Positions 37,732 through 47,802 are shown, counted from the first letter of the stretch. The stretch is 64,000 bases of DNA from Cohaesibacter intestini (GCF_003324485.1 NZ_QODK01000004.1:62001-126000), one strand, 5' to 3'. The notes: generated by a model not told the origin, from the sequence alone. Made by a program: numbers and translations.

Positions 37732-38173
37732 ACAAGAAAACTGGCCGGATCTTGCTGGCCGTCTCACCGATTTTGGTCACCGTCAGGTGGTGCGGGTCTA
37801 TTATGAAGACACCGACTTTTCCGGGATCGTTTATCACGCCTCCTATATCCGCTTTATAGAGCGAGGCCGCTCGGATTATATCCGCCTCTTGGGCATCGAG
37901 CATTCCAAGCTTGATTCCGATGAAAACGGAGAGCGGGTGGCGCTGGCCGTGCGGCATATGGATATCAATTATCTCAAGTCCGCCCATATCGACGATATGC
38001 TGACGATTGAAACGCGAGTCGAGGCGGTCAAAGGCGCGCGCATGATCCTTGATCAGAAGATTTTGCGCGACGATGAGGTGATCTTCACGGCCCGCGTCAC
38101 AGTTGTGGTGATCAACCGGGAAGGGCGACCAAGACGCCTGCCGGACAGCATGCGCAAGATATTCGGGATTTAG
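37715..38173 (+). CDS. ybgC: Tol-Pal-associated acyl-CoA thioesterase
   Basis: A 152-residue hotdog-fold thioesterase. The active-site [20 protein letters not shown], with the catalytic aspartate, is near residue 28, followed by [12 protein letters not shown]. The family hydrolyses short acyl-CoAs and is tied to the tol-pal locus. The ATG at 37715 has GAAGGA at the right distance and overlaps the end of ruvB by 17 bp, so here ybgC is joined to ruvCAB. A terminator follows, so it is not in the tolQRAB transcript. Confidence 0.9.
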   Translation: MPEHHEQENWPDLAGRLTDFGHRQVVRVYYEDTDFSGIVYHASYIRFIERGRSDYIRLLGIEHSKLDSDENGERVALAVRHMDINYLKSAHIDDMLTIETRVEAVKGARMILDQKILRDDEVIFTARVTVVVINREGRPRRLPDSMRKIFGI

Positions 38174-38222
38174 CCCCATGCCATGACCCGCTGCGATTTG
38201 CAGGTCGCAAGAACAGAAAAAT

Positions 38223-38255
38223 GAAGCGAGGCTCTGATGGAGTCTCGCTTTTTTC
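38223..38255 (+). terminator. Rho-independent terminator after ybgC
   Basis: AAGCGAG / CTCGCTT with a 13-base loop, followed by TTTTC. It ends the ruvCAB-ybgC transcript before tolQ. Confidence 0.8.
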
Positions 38256-38333
38256 TATGGGGAAGTGCGTAAGTGGCATTCTGTCCCCATGCGGGGAAAG
38301 TTTGGCGGCCCCGATCTGTCCGTTCACGACTAT

Positions 38334-38348
38334 TTAATCTTTCATTAA
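38334..38348. promoter_or_regulatory. CtrA-like box upstream of tolQ
   Basis: A perfect TTAA-TCTTTCA-TTAA, continuing as TTAACCAT, another pattern described for CtrA targets. It lies 157 bp before the tolQ start in the 331-bp gap after ybgC. That gap otherwise holds only the terminator and the tolQ leader. Confidence 0.6.
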
Positions 38349-38504
38349 CCATAATCATGCTGTCTCGGGAAGAGAATGCAACAGGGTGTAGAGGTCTGGC
38401 GTCCCTAGTTTTGACAAAATCTGCTGACAAGACCTGTCGCAGAATAGCAATCAAAGCGCCGGACTTGTGCGAAAGAGAAACCGGCAAAGAAAGGACAAGA
38501 GACA

Positions 38505-39215
38505 ATGGCTGATGAGGTAGTGCAAGGCGCCCTTGCAGGGGTGACGGCTGACCTGTCGCTGATCTCGTTGTTTTTGCAAGCGCATATCGTGGTCAAGCTG
38601 GTGATGATTGGTCTGATGGCTGCCTCGATCTGGTCGTGGGCGATCATCATCGACAAGTCACTGCTCTATGCGCGGACAAAGAGACAGATGGACCGTTTTG
38701 AAAAGGTATTCTGGTCCGGTCAGTCTCTTGAAGAGCTTTATCAAACCCTTTCCGGGCGCCCCAATCATGCGATGGCTGCCTTGTTCGTCGCAGCAATGCG
38801 GGAATGGAAACGGTCGTTTGAAGGGCATGCCCGGTCCTTCGCCGGGCTGCCGACCCGGATCGAAAAAGTGCTCGATGTGACGCTGGCCCGTGAGGTGGAT
38901 CGCCTTGAGAAACGATTGCTGTTTCTGGCGTCTGTCGGCTCGGCAGCGCCGTTTGTTGGTTTGTTCGGTACGGTCTGGGGCATCATGAATTCGTTCCAGG
39001 GCATTGCAGCTTCAAAAAACACCTCGCTTGCGGTCGTCGCGCCGGGTATTGCCGAGGCTCTGTTCGCCACAGCCATTGGCCTGCTCGCCGCTATTCCGGC
39101 GGTGGTTGCCTATAACAAGCTGGCGTCGATTGCATCCCAGCATGCGCTTCGTTTGGAAGGTTTTGCCGATGAGTTTTCCGCCATCCTGTCCCGTCTGATG
39201 GACGAAAGGGGCTAA
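38505..39215 (+). CDS. tolQ: Tol-Pal proton channel subunit TolQ
   Basis: A 236-residue inner-membrane protein with three helices (about 22-45, 140-160, 175-197). The MotA/TolQ/ExbB signature is visible in FLASVGSAAPFVGLFGTVWG and the third helix ALFATAIGLLAAIPAVVAYN. With TolR it forms the proton channel that powers TolA to pull the outer membrane in at division. The ribosome site is AAAGGACAAGAGAC. It is the first gene of tolQRAB, below a CtrA-like box. Confidence 0.95.
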   Translation: MADEVVQGALAGVTADLSLISLFLQAHIVVKLVMIGLMAASIWSWAIIIDKSLLYARTKRQMDRFEKVFWSGQSLEELYQTLSGRPNHAMAALFVAAMREWKRSFEGHARSFAGLPTRIEKVLDVTLAREVDRLEKRLLFLASVGSAAPFVGLFGTVWGIMNSFQGIAASKNTSLAVVAPGIAEALFATAIGLLAAIPAVVAYNKLASIASQHALRLEGFADEFSAILSRLMDERG

Positions 39216-39218
39216 GTG

Positions 39219-39671
39219 ATGGGTATGGGCTCTATGGGATCACCGGGTGGATCGCGCAGGCGCGGCGCAAGACGCGCCATGCGACACAGACCGGTTGCCG
39301 AAATCAACGTCACCCCGCTGGTCGACGTCATGCTGGTGTTGTTGATCATCTTCATGGTGGCAGCCCCGATGATGACTGTGGGCGTGCCGCTGGATTTGCC
39401 GGAATCAAGCGCCAAGCCGCTTTCCAGCCAAACTGAGCCATTGACCCTGTCGATCCGCAAGGATGGCAGTCTCTTTTTGCAGGATCAGCCAGTTGAGTTT
39501 GCCAGTCTGGTGCAAACTCTGCTTGCTGTCGCTGAGAATGGCTATGAAGAACGCATTTTCGTGCGGGCCGACCGCGAGATCGATTATGGTTCCATCATGA
39601 AGGTGATGGGGGCGATGAACCGCGCCGGTTTCAAGAAAATCGGGTTGGTCAGCACCGAGGAGCAATCCTAA
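39219..39671 (+). CDS. tolR: Tol-Pal channel subunit TolR
   Basis: A 150-residue ExbD/TolR protein. The single helix carries the channel aspartate in EINVTPLVDVMLVLLIIFMV (about residues 28-47), and the rest is a periplasmic dimer domain (IRKDGSLFLQDQPVEF). It starts 3 bp after the tolQ stop at ATG 39219, with GTG at 39216 as a weaker option. The N-terminus has an unusual glycine/serine/arginine-rich stretch (SMGSPGGSRRRGARRAMRHR). Confidence 0.93.
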   Translation: MGMGSMGSPGGSRRRGARRAMRHRPVAEINVTPLVDVMLVLLIIFMVAAPMMTVGVPLDLPESSAKPLSSQTEPLTLSIRKDGSLFLQDQPVEFASLVQTLLAVAENGYEERIFVRADREIDYGSIMKVMGAMNRAGFKKIGLVSTEEQS

Positions 39672-40607
39672 TTGCGCAATGTCGGCTTCATAGCATCGAG
39701 CATCGGACATATTGTTCTGCTTGGATGGGGGCTTTTCAGTCTGCCATCAGCGGAGCCGCATGACATCACGGAGCTGGAGATCCTGCCCATTGAGCTGGTT
39801 TCAGTGTCTGACGTGACCGATGTGCGCAAGGGCGAGAAGGATGCCAAGCCTGCTGAACAAGTGCAGGAAAAGAAGGAAAAGGCCCCGGAGCCGAAAAAGC
39901 CGGAACCCAAAAAGCCAGAGCCGAAGCCTGCGCCAAAGGCTGAGCCAAAGCCGAAGGAACCGGCTCCGGCCAAACAGCCAGAGCCGACCCCTCCGGTACC
40001 AGAGCCTGCGCCAAAGCCGGAGCCACCAAAAGAACCCGAAGTTGAGCCGGAACCAAAGCCTGAGCCGCCCAAAGAGCCTGAGGTGAAGGTGGAAGAGGCC
40101 AAGCCCGAGGCGCCAAAGCCGATTGCCGCCTTGCCCAAGGTGCGGCCGCGTCCGCCCAAGAAGACACCGCCGAAAAAGCAGCGCTCCTTTGATACCGACG
40201 CTCTGAAGGCGCTTGCCAACAAGGCTGATCAATCCGCGCCAAGCGAAGCGGCGACCAGCGATCAGGATGCGTCTTTTGGATCGCGCACTGGCAATCAGGC
40301 CGCCGCGATGACCCAGAGTGAGCTGGATGCCTTGCGGGCCCAGATTTCACCTTGCTGGTCACCTCCGGTTGGTGCCGCGGATGCGTCACAATTGCGTGTC
40401 AGGATCGAGTTTGGTCTGGATCGTCAAGGCAATGTGGTCAGTGGTCCGGAGCCGGTGGAGTTTCCGGCCAACCAGTTTGGTGTGGCAGCCGTGGAAAGCG
40501 CCATGCGAGCGGTACGCCGTTGCGGACCCTATTCTAGCTTGCCGCAAGACAAATATGATGCATGGAAGCGTGTGCGTATTACATTTGACCCGCGTGAGAT
40601 GTTCTAG
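39672..40607 (+). CDS. tolA: TolA-like energy-transducing protein with Pro/Glu/Lys-rich linker
   Basis: A 311-residue protein: an N-terminal membrane helix (about 3-22, SSIGHIVLLGWGLFSLP), a linker of about 100 residues (residues 50-165) made almost only of Pro, Glu, Lys and Ala, and a C-terminal domain starting ALRAQISPCWSPPVG that matches the TolA/TonB C-terminal fold. In E. coli the TolA linker is an alanine/lysine helix; here it looks TonB-like, an extended polyproline rod. The only start that fits is TTG at 39672, directly after the tolR stop. Many proline runs suggest dependence on EF-P. Confidence 0.88.
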   Translation: MRNVGFIASSIGHIVLLGWGLFSLPSAEPHDITELEILPIELVSVSDVTDVRKGEKDAKPAEQVQEKKEKAPEPKKPEPKKPEPKPAPKAEPKPKEPAPAKQPEPTPPVPEPAPKPEPPKEPEVEPEPKPEPPKEPEVKVEEAKPEAPKPIAALPKVRPRPPKKTPPKKQRSFDTDALKALANKADQSAPSEAATSDQDASFGSRTGNQAAAMTQSELDALRAQISPCWSPPVGAADASQLRVRIEFGLDRQGNVVSGPEPVEFPANQFGVAAVESAMRAVRRCGPYSSLPQDKYDAWKRVRITFDPREMF

Positions 40608-40664
40608 CACGATTGGAACCGAGCCTTTGGCCTTGGCCCCAGATGTGACGTGAGACAAGACAGG

Positions 40665-42074
40665 ATGTACAAAGAGATGAAACAGGACCCGATTTCTGCG
40701 CCCGACCAATCCGCTCAGATCTTGCCCATGTCGATTGGTCACTCCATTCGCCGGGATCACTGGACCAAACGGGTTCTTTTGATGCTGCCGGTGTTGCTGC
40801 TGGCCCTCGTCTTTCAGGGGCTGACTGTCAAACCCAGCCATGCCTTGATCGAGATTGACATCCGGCAAGGCAATATTCAGCCGATGCCAATTGCCATCAC
40901 CAGTTTCTCCGGTGTGCCGCAGGGTCAGGATATCTCCAAGGTGGTCGAGGCCGACCTTGAACGCTCCGGGCTGTTCGCCCCGGTGGATCGCAATGCCTTC
41001 ATTCAGCGTGATCTGACCTCCTCGAGTGTGCCATCCTTTGCCAACTGGACGGTGATCAATGCGCAGGCGCTGGTGACGGGCACCGTGACGCAGGAAGCCG
41101 ATGGTCGACTGAAAGCGGAATTTCGCCTGTGGGACGTGTTTGCTGGCAAACAGATGACCGGCCAGCAATTTTTCACCTCGCCGAAAAACTGGCGTCGTGT
41201 GGCGCATATTATCGCCGATGCGATTTATGAACGCCTGACCGGTGAGAAGGGTTACTTCGACACGCGGATCGTCTTTGTCGATGAAAGCGGGCCAAAAGAC
41301 AATCGCGTCAAACGTCTGGCCATCATGGATCAGGACGGGGCCAATGTGCGCTATCTGACCGATGGTCGCAATCTGGTTTTGACGCCGCGCTTTTCGCCGA
41401 CCAAGCAGGAAATCACCTATATGGCGCTGGAAGATGGCCAGCCACGGGCCTATCTGCTCGATATTGAGACCGGTCGCCGGTCGAATGTCGGCCAGTTTCC
41501 CGGCATGAGCTTCTCCTCGCGCTTCTCGCCTGACGGGCAGAGCATTGTGCTCAGCCTGCAGCAGGGGGGCGATGCCAACATTTACCGGATGGATCTGCGC
41601 AACGGCAAGATCACCCGGTTGACCAACTCCGCTTCAATCGATACCAGTCCAAGTTTTTCGCCGGACGGACGCCAGATCGCCTTCGAAAGTGATCGTGGCG
41701 GGCGCCAGCAGATTTACGTGATGAATGCCGACGGGTCGAATGTTCAGCGTATCAGCTTTGGATCCGGTAGCTATTCCACCCCGGTCTGGTCGCCGCGCGG
41801 CGATCTGATTGCCTTCACCAAGCAGTATAAGGGGCAGTTCCAGATCGGCGTGATGCAGACCGACGGATCGCGTGAGCGTATTCTGGCGGATGGCTATCAC
41901 AATGAGGGGCCAACCTGGGCGCCCAATGGTCGTGTGCTGATGTTCTTCCGGGAAAGCCCCGGAGCCAATGGTGGACCCAAGCTTTATTCCATCGACCTCA
42001 CAGGCCGGAATGAATATGTGGTGCCAACACCAGCCTTCGGCTCTGATCCGGCCTGGTCGCCCCTTGTGAATTGA
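40665..42074 (+). CDS. tolB: Tol-Pal periplasmic beta-propeller protein TolB
   Basis: About 469 residues. A hydrophobic segment [19 protein letters not shown] ending in PSHA (about residues 36-61) is the signal peptide. The mature part starts [18 protein letters not shown], then an N-terminal domain and a six-bladed WD/Kelch-like propeller with blade repeats such as [27 protein letters not shown] and [13 protein letters not shown]. TolB binds Pal and outer-membrane proteins. The start is uncertain: ATG at 40665 or 40677, GTG at 40650, or 40728 are in frame. Confidence 0.9.
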   Translation: MYKEMKQDPISAPDQSAQILPMSIGHSIRRDHWTKRVLLMLPVLLLALVFQGLTVKPSHALIEIDIRQGNIQPMPIAITSFSGVPQGQDISKVVEADLERSGLFAPVDRNAFIQRDLTSSSVPSFANWTVINAQALVTGTVTQEADGRLKAEFRLWDVFAGKQMTGQQFFTSPKNWRRVAHIIADAIYERLTGEKGYFDTRIVFVDESGPKDNRVKRLAIMDQDGANVRYLTDGRNLVLTPRFSPTKQEITYMALEDGQPRAYLLDIETGRRSNVGQFPGMSFSSRFSPDGQSIVLSLQQGGDANIYRMDLRNGKITRLTNSASIDTSPSFSPDGRQIAFESDRGGRQQIYVMNADGSNVQRISFGSGSYSTPVWSPRGDLIAFTKQYKGQFQIGVMQTDGSRERILADGYHNEGPTWAPNGRVLMFFRESPGANGGPKLYSIDLTGRNEYVVPTPAFGSDPAWSPLVN

Positions 42075-42199
42075 TGCGGAAAAGCAGCAATATCCAACAA
42101 AAGCAGCCGGACTGGGGCCATTCGCCTCAGTCTGGCCATGTTTGCGACAGATGTCGGGATCTCACGCAATGTGAGGGATAAGTGCCAAGAAAGACTTTG

Positions 42200-42229
42200 T
42201 TAACCATCTTTGCAAACCCGCAGTTAACC
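42200..42229. promoter_or_regulatory. Two CtrA-type half-sites upstream of pal
   Basis: TTAACCAT (42200-42207) and TTAACC (42224-42229) lie as direct repeats 24 bp apart in the 216-bp gap before pal, 62-91 bp upstream of the ATG. The spacing does not make a full TTAA-N7-TTAA box. Confidence 0.35.
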
Positions 42230-42290
42230 TAAGTTTTTCATTATAGAAGGCCAGTAAATCCACTCCTTTGGGATATGAAGGACAAGACTA

Positions 42291-42770
42291 ATGTCAACTC
42301 GCGCAAAATTCTCCATTCGTGCCGCATTCGGTATCGCCCTGATGACGGCGCTGGCGGCTTGTTCCTCGAGCCCCGACAAGCTTGCCAATCCGGGCCTGTC
42401 TGCTGCGACGCCTGGTTCCGCTCAGGATTTTGTCGTCAATGTCGGTGATCGTGTCTTCTTTGATACGGACAGTTCCGATCTGAACACCTCGGCTCAGGCA
42501 ACCCTCGACAAACAGGCCCTTTGGCTGCAGCAATATGGCAATTACCGCATTGCCATCGAAGGCCATGCCGATGAACGCGGCACCCGTGAATATAACATCG
42601 CGCTTGGTGCCCGCCGTGCCAACTCGGTGCGGACCTATCTGGTGTCCAAAGGCATCTCAGCGACCCGGATGTCGACCAAATCCTTCGGCAAGGAACGCCC
42701 CGTCGCCGTCTGTAACGATATTTCCTGCTGGTCGCAGAACCGACGTGCTGTGACCACATTGGCCAACTAG
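42291..42770 (+). CDS. pal: Peptidoglycan-associated lipoprotein Pal
   Basis: A 159-residue outer-membrane lipoprotein. The signal ends in LAAC (cysteine near residue 24). The OmpA domain contains RVFFDTDSSDLNTSAQATL, the peptidoglycan-binding EGHADERGTREYNIALGARR (about 85-104) and the ending QNRRAVTTL. It tethers the outer membrane to the wall and is pulled by TolA. It has its own 216-bp upstream region with CtrA-type half-sites, and a terminator after it. Confidence 0.96.
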   Translation: MSTRAKFSIRAAFGIALMTALAACSSSPDKLANPGLSAATPGSAQDFVVNVGDRVFFDTDSSDLNTSAQATLDKQALWLQQYGNYRIAIEGHADERGTREYNIALGARRANSVRTYLVSKGISATRMSTKSFGKERPVAVCNDISCWSQNRRAVTTLAN

Positions 42771-42810
42771 AATTGGCCAATCGGGCAATGGTTGGCCCGG
42801 TGGATATTTG

Positions 42811-42845
42811 AAAAAGGATCGGTCGACAGGCCGGTCCTTTTTCTG
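42811..42845 (+). terminator. Rho-independent terminator of pal
   Basis: AAAAGGAtCGG / CCGGTCCTTTT with an 8-base loop and T-run. Confidence 0.8.
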
Positions 42846-43043
42846 TTTCAAGGCAAGATATGTGGATGCGTGCGCTGGAAAGCATACGCAGAGGAGGGGC
42901 TTTTCTGCGGTGTCGGCAAGGGGCTTCATATTTTTGCCGCGAAATTGGCTCAAAAGGCTTACCAGAGGGCGAGAATCCGATAGTCTGACGATGTATCGGT
43001 GACCCTTTCGCCTTGTTTTGACACATGATCCCAGGGGACATTC

Positions 43044-44084
43044 ATGATCAGGTTCTTATTCGCCGTGTTGGCGATGGTTTGGGGCAGTGCCACTTTTGCT
43101 GCCAATCAGGAGCCGCTGGATGCGTTGGCCAAACGCGTCGAGGGCCTTGAGCAGCAGGCACGCAATCAGGGGCTGTTGCTGCCGCCTCAGCCCATTCCCA
43201 ACAATGATGGCCGTATCGTGGTTGCGCAGTCCGCTGCCGACCTTGCGGTGCGGGTGGAGCGTCTTGAAAATCAGATGCGCCAATATACCGGACAGATGGA
43301 AGAAATGAATTTCCGTTTGCGGCAGTTGCAGGAACAACTGCGTCGCTTTCAGGAAGACAGCGAGTTTCGCTTTCAGGATCTGGAGCGGGGCAAGTCGCCA
43401 CGCAAAAGCTCCAGCAACAGTCAGCCCCGGCAGCCGGCCGAGCAACGCACCCAGCAACCCCAGCAGTTTGAACAGCTGGGGGAGCCGCCGCGCAATCTGG
43501 GTAGCTTGCCTGCCGACCCGCTGACCTCTGCGCCTCTGGCACAGAACAACCAGCCGGTGGCCGGAAACCAATTGGGCACGCAACCGGGCACGCAACTAGG
43601 CACGCAACCAGGAACTGGGCCGATCGATCTGTCTTCCATGCTCGGCGGGGCAACGACGGAGCCTTCCAACGGGGCCGTGGATCAGATGACCGCCCTGACC
43701 GGCGATCCGGCAACCGATTATGACGCGGCTTACGGACAGGTGCTGCAAGGCAATTATCCCGCTGCCGAAGTGGCTTTCCGTCAGTTTGTTCAGGCCTATG
43801 GCAATGACCGTCTGGCCCCCAATGCCCATTACTGGATTGGCGAAAGCCTTTATCAACAGGGGGATTTTCGTGGGGCGATTCAGGTCTTCCTCGATGCCTA
43901 TTCCCAATATCCAACCGCTCAGAAGGCTCCGGAAATCCTGCTGAAGACCGGTATGTCCCTGCGTAAGATCAATGAGCGTGACGCGGCTTGCGCGACCTTT
44001 GAGGAATTGCTTGCCAAATTCCCGAATGCCTCGTCCGGTGTGCGTCAGAAAGTGCGGGCCGAGATTAAAAGTGCCCAATGCTAG
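43044..44084 (+). CDS. cpoB: Tol-Pal cell division coordinator CpoB (YbgF)
   Basis: A 346-residue periplasmic protein. The signal peptide MIRFLFAVLAMVWGSATFAA is followed by an N-terminal coiled coil for trimerisation (about 25-115, RVERLENQMRQYTG and NFRLRQLQEQLRRF), a Gln/Pro/Asn-rich linker with a small repeat (GTQPGTQLGTQPGT, about 180-192), and a C-terminal TPR domain (about 225-340, DYDAAYGQVLQGNYPAAEVA). CpoB coordinates Tol with septal peptidoglycan synthesis. The 3' end overlaps the tilS start. Confidence 0.93.
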   Translation: MIRFLFAVLAMVWGSATFAANQEPLDALAKRVEGLEQQARNQGLLLPPQPIPNNDGRIVVAQSAADLAVRVERLENQMRQYTGQMEEMNFRLRQLQEQLRRFQEDSEFRFQDLERGKSPRKSSSNSQPRQPAEQRTQQPQQFEQLGEPPRNLGSLPADPLTSAPLAQNNQPVAGNQLGTQPGTQLGTQPGTGPIDLSSMLGGATTEPSNGAVDQMTALTGDPATDYDAAYGQVLQGNYPAAEVAFRQFVQAYGNDRLAPNAHYWIGESLYQQGDFRGAIQVFLDAYSQYPTAQKAPEILLKTGMSLRKINERDAACATFEELLAKFPNASSGVRQKVRAEIKSAQC

Positions 44085-45408
44085 ACAGTCCGGTGACGCG
44101 ACCGCGCCGCCGCCTTCTCCCCTGACACTTGAAGAGTTGGATGCGTTGTTTGCGCCGCTGTTGCGGCTCAAATCGGTTCTGCTTGCGGTCTCCGGGGGTG
44201 CTGATTCTCTTTCTCTCATGTTTTTGTGTCATCATTGGCAACAAGCGCGCGCGGTGCCGCTGTCGCTGCATGTCGCCAGTGTCAATCATGGATTGCGGGC
44301 TGACGCGACCGCCGAATGCGCCTTGGTGGCGGATGAGGCCGCGGCGCTTGGCCTGTCCCATTCCACCCTTGTCTGGGCGCCGCCTTTGGACCTGAGCAAT
44401 CTGCAGGCTAAGGCCCGTGTGGCCCGCTACCAATTGCTGGCAGATCAGGCACGAAGGCTGGGTTGTTCGCACATTATACTGGCCCATCATCTGGATGATC
44501 AGGCCGAAACGCTGATCATGCGGTTGCTGCGTGGCAGTGGCGTCACCGGTCTTGGCGCAATGCGCCCGGAACAAAAGCTCGATGAACTGACGCTGTTGCG
44601 TCCCTTTCTGAGCGTGCCCAAAACACGATTGCGTGCGTCTTTGGAGGCCATGGACAAGAGCTGGGTGGACGATCCAAGCAACCATCAGGATGCCTACCAG
44701 CGTGTCCGTGTGCGGCAATGGATGCCAATGCTCGCCGCTGAAGGGTGCGATGCAGAAAGACTGGCTGCCACCGCGCGTCGGATGCAGAGGGCGGATGCTG
44801 CGCTCGAAGCAATGAGCGAGCAGAGTTTTCACTCAGACGTTGAAGTGAAGCCGGGGCGGTCCTTGCGTCTGTCGCTGGATGGCCTCTCGGGTCACCTCGA
44901 AGAGGTGCGGTTGCGGCTCTGGCGGCGGTGTATTGACTATGTGGCGGGGTCAGCCTACCCGCCGCGTGAGGAAAAGCTATTGGCGCTTGATCTGGCTTAT
45001 GTGAGGTGCAAAGGCGAGCGAGACGGGAAGCGTACCTTTGGCGGTTGCTGTTTCGAGCCGGATGGACATGATCTATGGATCTATCGTGAGTTGGGACGCG
45101 ATCCCTTCACCCGGTCCTTCCGGGCGGGTGATCCAATTGACTGGCCGGGGCTGTATAAGACGGTATCCGTGTCCAGTGTGCCGCCACACGCAGAAGGCGT
45201 TCTGAAACCATTGGGGCGGCACGGTGTCTGCCTGATGGAGCAGGAAGGGCAATTTCTTGCCTCTTTCCGCGCCTATCATGGAGATCTGCCGATGGGGTTG
45301 ATTGAGGCCCTGCCGTCAGTCTGGTTTATGGACAAGCCCGTCTTCGTTAAAGATTGGACAGACTTGAGTGAACTTTCGGGGATAAGGGTTGAATTCCAAG
45401 AAAAATAA
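44071..45408 (+). CDS. tilS: tRNA(Ile) lysidine synthase
   Basis: A 445-residue PP-loop ATPase that adds lysine to C34 of the AUA-decoding tRNA(Ile). The PP-loop LLAVSGGADSLSLMFL lies about residue 35-50. The HHLDDQAETLIMRLLRGSG motif (about 139) and the conserved RPFLSVPKTRLRASLEAM follow. I placed the start at GTG 44071, overlapping the end of cpoB by 14 bp; the frame is open further upstream inside cpoB. The C-terminal substrate domain (MGLIEALPSVWFMDKPV) is present. Confidence 0.92.
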   Translation: MPNARQSGDATAPPPSPLTLEELDALFAPLLRLKSVLLAVSGGADSLSLMFLCHHWQQARAVPLSLHVASVNHGLRADATAECALVADEAAALGLSHSTLVWAPPLDLSNLQAKARVARYQLLADQARRLGCSHIILAHHLDDQAETLIMRLLRGSGVTGLGAMRPEQKLDELTLLRPFLSVPKTRLRASLEAMDKSWVDDPSNHQDAYQRVRVRQWMPMLAAEGCDAERLAATARRMQRADAALEAMSEQSFHSDVEVKPGRSLRLSLDGLSGHLEEVRLRLWRRCIDYVAGSAYPPREEKLLALDLAYVRCKGERDGKRTFGGCCFEPDGHDLWIYRELGRDPFTRSFRAGDPIDWPGLYKTVSVSSVPPHAEGVLKPLGRHGVCLMEQEGQFLASFRAYHGDLPMGLIEALPSVWFMDKPVFVKDWTDLSELSGIRVEFQEK

Positions 45409-45600
45409 ACGAAATGTTTCCCCAGAGAGACCGAAAACTAAACTATGGGTCTAATTTGGGGTAGAAAGCGGGGCTCTTGCCTTGGCAAGACCGCTTTGAA
45501 CACCTAAATTCAACAAGAAAATTTGTCGGACTGCCCGCCAAAGGCCTTCTGTGTCTTGCGACAGGCATTCGACCTCCCCCCGGGAACCAAGGGAAAACAT

Positions 45601-47520
45601 ATGAACGCGAATTTCCGCAGTCTGGCTTTGTGGGTAATTATCGGCCTCTTGCTTGTGGCCTTGTTCCAGCTGTTCCAGAGCCCGACGCAGCGTACCAATT
45701 CTCAGGAGATTCCTTTCTCCCAGTTTGTGGCTGATGTGGAGCAAGGACAAGTCAAGGAAGTGACGATTGTCGGTCAGCAAGTCAGCGGCAAGATGTCCGA
45801 TAGCAGCGACTTCCAGACCTATCTGCCTGCCAACGATACCACGCTTATTCCGCTTCTGAAGGAAAATGGCGTTGCAATCACTGCCAAGCCGCAGACCGAG
45901 AGCTTCTCGCTTCTGGGGGCGCTGGTGTCCTGGTTCCCGATGATCCTCATTCTCGCGGTCTGGATTTTCTTCATGCGCCAGATGCAGGGCGGTGGCAAGG
46001 CGATGGGCTTTGGCAAGTCAAAGGCCAAGCTGTTGACCGAAGCGCAAGGCCGCGTCGTGTTTGAAGATGTGGCTGGCGTCGATGAAGCCAAGGAAGACCT
46101 GCAGGAAATTGTCGAGTTTTTGCGGGACCCGCAGAAGTTCCAGCGCCTTGGTGGTCGTATTCCGCGCGGTGTTTTGCTGGTGGGCCCTCCGGGTACTGGT
46201 AAAACTCTGCTGGGTAAAGCGATTGCAGGCGAGGCCAATGTGCCTTTCTTCTCGATCTCCGGTTCCGATTTTGTCGAAATGTTTGTCGGTGTGGGTGCGT
46301 CCCGTGTCCGTGACATGTTCGAACAGGCCAAGAAGAACGCCCCTTGCATCATCTTCATCGATGAGATCGACGCTGTGGGTCGTCACCGTGGTGCCGGTCT
46401 TGGCGGCGGCAACGATGAGCGCGAACAGACGCTTAACCAGTTGCTGGTCGAGATGGATGGCTTTGAAGCCAATGAAGGCGTGATCCTTGTGGCTGCGACC
46501 AACCGTCCTGACGTGCTGGACCCTGCCCTGATGCGTCCGGGCCGTTTTGACCGTCAGATCGTTGTGCCGAACCCGGATATTACCGGCCGTGAAAAGATCC
46601 TCAAAGTGCATGTGCGCAACGTGCCGCTGGCGCCCGATGTGGACCTCAAGACCCTTGCGCGCGGCACCCCTGGCTTCTCCGGTGCGGACCTGATGAACCT
46701 CGTCAACGAAGCGGCCTTGCTGGCTGCCCGCCGGGATCGTCGTCTGGTCTCCATGCATGAATTCGAGGATGCCAAGGACAAGGTCATGATGGGTGCGGAA
46801 CGCCGCACCTTGGTGATGAGCGAAGAGGAAAAGAAACTCACCGCCTATCACGAAGCCGGTCATGCGCTCGTTGCGCTGCATATGGAAGCCTCTGATCCGA
46901 TCCACAAAGCCACCATCATTCCGCGTGGTCGTGCGCTTGGTATGGTGATGCGTCTGCCGGAAAAAGATCAGGTGTCACTGACCCGTGCCAAATGCCATGC
47001 TGACCTTGCTGTCGCCATGGGTGGCCGCGTGGCCGAAGAGCTGATCTTCGGTCATGAGAAGGTTACGTCCGGTGCCTCTGGCGACATCCAGATGGCAACC
47101 CGTCTGGCCCGCGCCATGGCAACCCAGTTTGGCATGTCCGACGAGCTCGGCCCGCTGCTTTACTCGGAAAATGAGGAAGAAGTCTTCCTTGGCCATTCTG
47201 TGGCACGTCAGCAACATGTGTCTGATGATACACAGAGACTGGTGGATGCTGAAGTCAAGCGTTTCGTCAATGAAGGCTATGAGAAGGCCGATCAGATCCT
47301 GAATGAACACAAGGATCAGTTGATCGCGATCGCCGAAGGACTTCTGGAATATGAAACCCTGTCTGGCGACGAGATTCGCGGTCTGCTCGATGGCAAGCCT
47401 CCGGTGCGCGAAGATGATGACACGCCGGTGACCTCTAAAGGCTCTGCCGTGCCAAAGGCCGGTTCGGTCAAAAAGGGTGGTGAGCCGGATGGTGGCATGG
47501 AGCCTCAGCCGCAGCCATAA
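45601..47520 (+). CDS. ftsH: ATP-dependent zinc metalloprotease FtsH
   Basis: A 639-residue membrane protease. Two N-terminal helices (about 6-23 and 103-124) flank a small periplasmic domain. The AAA module has Walker [15 protein letters not shown] (about 196), Walker [19 protein letters not shown] (about 256) and the [22 protein letters not shown]. The zinc site is HEAGH (about 419). It degrades misfolded membrane proteins and regulators such as LpxC. ATG 45601 follows AAGGGAAA; an upstream in-frame extension has no support. A terminator follows. Confidence 0.97.
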   Translation: MNANFRSLALWVIIGLLLVALFQLFQSPTQRTNSQEIPFSQFVADVEQGQVKEVTIVGQQVSGKMSDSSDFQTYLPANDTTLIPLLKENGVAITAKPQTESFSLLGALVSWFPMILILAVWIFFMRQMQGGGKAMGFGKSKAKLLTEAQGRVVFEDVAGVDEAKEDLQEIVEFLRDPQKFQRLGGRIPRGVLLVGPPGTGKTLLGKAIAGEANVPFFSISGSDFVEMFVGVGASRVRDMFEQAKKNAPCIIFIDEIDAVGRHRGAGLGGGNDEREQTLNQLLVEMDGFEANEGVILVAATNRPDVLDPALMRPGRFDRQIVVPNPDITGREKILKVHVRNVPLAPDVDLKTLARGTPGFSGADLMNLVNEAALLAARRDRRLVSMHEFEDAKDKVMMGAERRTLVMSEEEKKLTAYHEAGHALVALHMEASDPIHKATIIPRGRALGMVMRLPEKDQVSLTRAKCHADLAVAMGGRVAEELIFGHEKVTSGASGDIQMATRLARAMATQFGMSDELGPLLYSENEEEVFLGHSVARQQHVSDDTQRLVDAEVKRFVNEGYEKADQILNEHKDQLIAIAEGLLEYETLSGDEIRGLLDGKPPVREDDDTPVTSKGSAVPKAGSVKKGGEPDGGMEPQPQP

Positions 47521-47551
47521 GACTGCCAAGGCCCCATTATAAATGAAACAG

Positions 47552-47579
47552 GAAAAAGCACCCTTCGGGGTGCTTTTTT
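47552..47579 (+). terminator. Rho-independent terminator of ftsH
   Basis: AAAAGCACCC-TTCG-GGGTGCTTTT, a classic tetraloop hairpin with T-run. Confidence 0.93.
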
Positions 47580-47802
47580 GCGTTTGTAGGCAGGGTTTGT
47601 GTAACAACAGGAAACAATTATTGACGGGCAAAGCGATGCTTTGTTGAACAAATAGTCAGAATTTTGCGCTAAGCCTTGCTGCAAATGCCTGCGCGGGGTG
47701 GTGGCCCCATGCCGCGCGGACTGTTTGCTTGAAAAGATATGGCGCGTGTCGGTGGGATCACGGTTCTTCTGGGACGTGTTGCTGAAAGGGTGATGGAAGC
47801 GT

